This document shows positions 63,597 to 64,000 of a stretch of 64,000 nucleotides of DNA, piece after piece (position 1 is the stretch's first letter; each line of letters begins with the position of its first letter). The notes below the pieces were generated by a model. It worked only from the letters and a program-made list of their open reading frames with translations, made no database searches and was not told the origin of the DNA. The position numbers were made by a program, and so were the translations under genes. The DNA comes from Loktanella sp. SALINAS62 (GTDB lineage: Bacteria > Pseudomonadota > Alphaproteobacteria > Rhodobacterales > Rhodobacteraceae), in NCBI RefSeq assembly GCF_018263905.1, contig NZ_JAAFZU010000023.1, positions 170,755-234,754 on the forward strand, read 5' to 3'.

Positions 63597-64000
63597 ATGA
63601 AGCAGATCAGACGCCATATCCAGCTGACTGAAACAGCGCGCATTCCGTGGGATGGTTTCATCCTTGGGTGGGCGGCGATGTTACCATTTGCGGTTCTCGC
63701 TGCGGGTATATGGTTGTTTGGCTTGGACCCTGAACCCGCTGCAGCGCTCGCGCAGCTTTGGGGCGGCGCATTATTGCTGTTTTTTTCAGGGGTGCGCCGG
63801 GGGTTGAGTTTCCGAACCAAAGGCGGACCTACGCTGCGACAGCTTGCTAGTTTTGCGTTGTTGTTCTGTGCCGGGCTGCTTGTCCTGATCTCGCCCCTTG
63901 GGATCGCACTCGGCATTTTAGCTGGTGCATTTGCTGCGCTTGCTTGGGAAGACGTGTCAGCAGCCTCACGCGCAGAAGTGCCGCTGTATTTCAGGAACCT
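63597..64000 (+). CDS. DUF3429-type membrane protein, 5' part
   Basis: Open frame running off the window. The first 134 residues include RIPWDGFILGWAAMLPFAVL, a helix, then LWGGALLLFFSGVRRGLSF and two more helices, an arrangement of the DUF3429 family of small inner-membrane proteins. The start is taken at ATG 63597; a TTG at 63558, after GGAGG, would give 13 further residues and is a fair alternative. The C-terminus is missing. Confidence 0.65.
   Translation, partial: MKQIRRHIQLTETARIPWDGFILGWAAMLPFAVLAAGIWLFGLDPEPAAALAQLWGGALLLFFSGVRRGLSFRTKGGPTLRQLASFALLFCAGLLVLISPLGIALGILAGAFAALAWEDVSAASRAEVPLYFRN

Overview
The window reads as chromosomal DNA of a marine alphaproteobacterium of the Rhodobacterales (Roseobacter group, perhaps near Loktanella/Yoonia). 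The basis is a GC-rich, densely packed gene order and several family signatures: a selenide,water dikinase fused to a flavoprotein, an allantoinase fused to OHCU decarboxylase, DUF1244, a GH13 alpha-glucosidase, a TupA-like ATP-grasp remnant and RTX proteins. Genus-level placement is inference. I see no rRNA, CRISPR array, prophage or intact insertion sequence; one tRNA (Pro, CGG) is present.

Layout. 0-7 kb: pncB, then a leftward series with a 45-aa membrane protein, the ribosome-rescue factor arfB behind an unusual leader, the queuosine-precursor transporter, a phytase-like lipoprotein, mepA, an MFS protein and a thioesterase. 7-13.4 kb: yggT, a thiolase, and an AttEFGH-like set (ATPase, FtsX-type permease, secreted lipocalin-like CrtC/AttH protein) followed by a PNPOx-fold protein. 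13.4-17.4 kb: selenium use for tRNA (fused SelD facing MnmH) and a phosphatase. 17.4-23.7 kb: serine synthesis (serA, serC, serB) with a GH13 glucosidase in between, then a TSUP exporter. 23.7-31 kb: rhodanese, UbiH-type monooxygenase, amidase, aminotransferase, ftsK. 31-38 kb: ureide catabolism fusion, lolA, dps, a lytic-transglycosylase-like lipoprotein, hspQ, ggt, and a methionine-themed pair (free Met-R-sulfoxide reductase plus homocysteine methyltransferase). 38-45 kb: ctpA, an EnvC-like protein, gpmI, rlmH, rsfS, mscS. 45-53 kb: an RTX protein and leuC-leuD-X-Y-leuB. 53-58.5 kb: tRNA-Pro, a 44-aa hydrophilic protein, DUF1244, N-formylglutamate amidohydrolase, pyk, rpmI-rplT, pheS. 58.5-64 kb: accessory DNA where pheT might have been expected, with an ASCH protein, a truncated ATP-grasp gene, a CHASE4 histidine kinase and a REC plus degenerate-GGDEF regulator.

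The most interesting signal is the segment upstream of arfB (about 2272-2501, minus strand). It has an extended Shine-Dalgarno matching the 16S 3' end, a 14-codon ORF, an internal anti-SD, and a strong terminator whose 5' arm is perfectly complementary to a stretch inside the ORF. The pairings are mutually exclusive, which suggests a translation-sensing attenuator that could control a ribosome-rescue factor. This is inference, but the base complementarities are directly visible.
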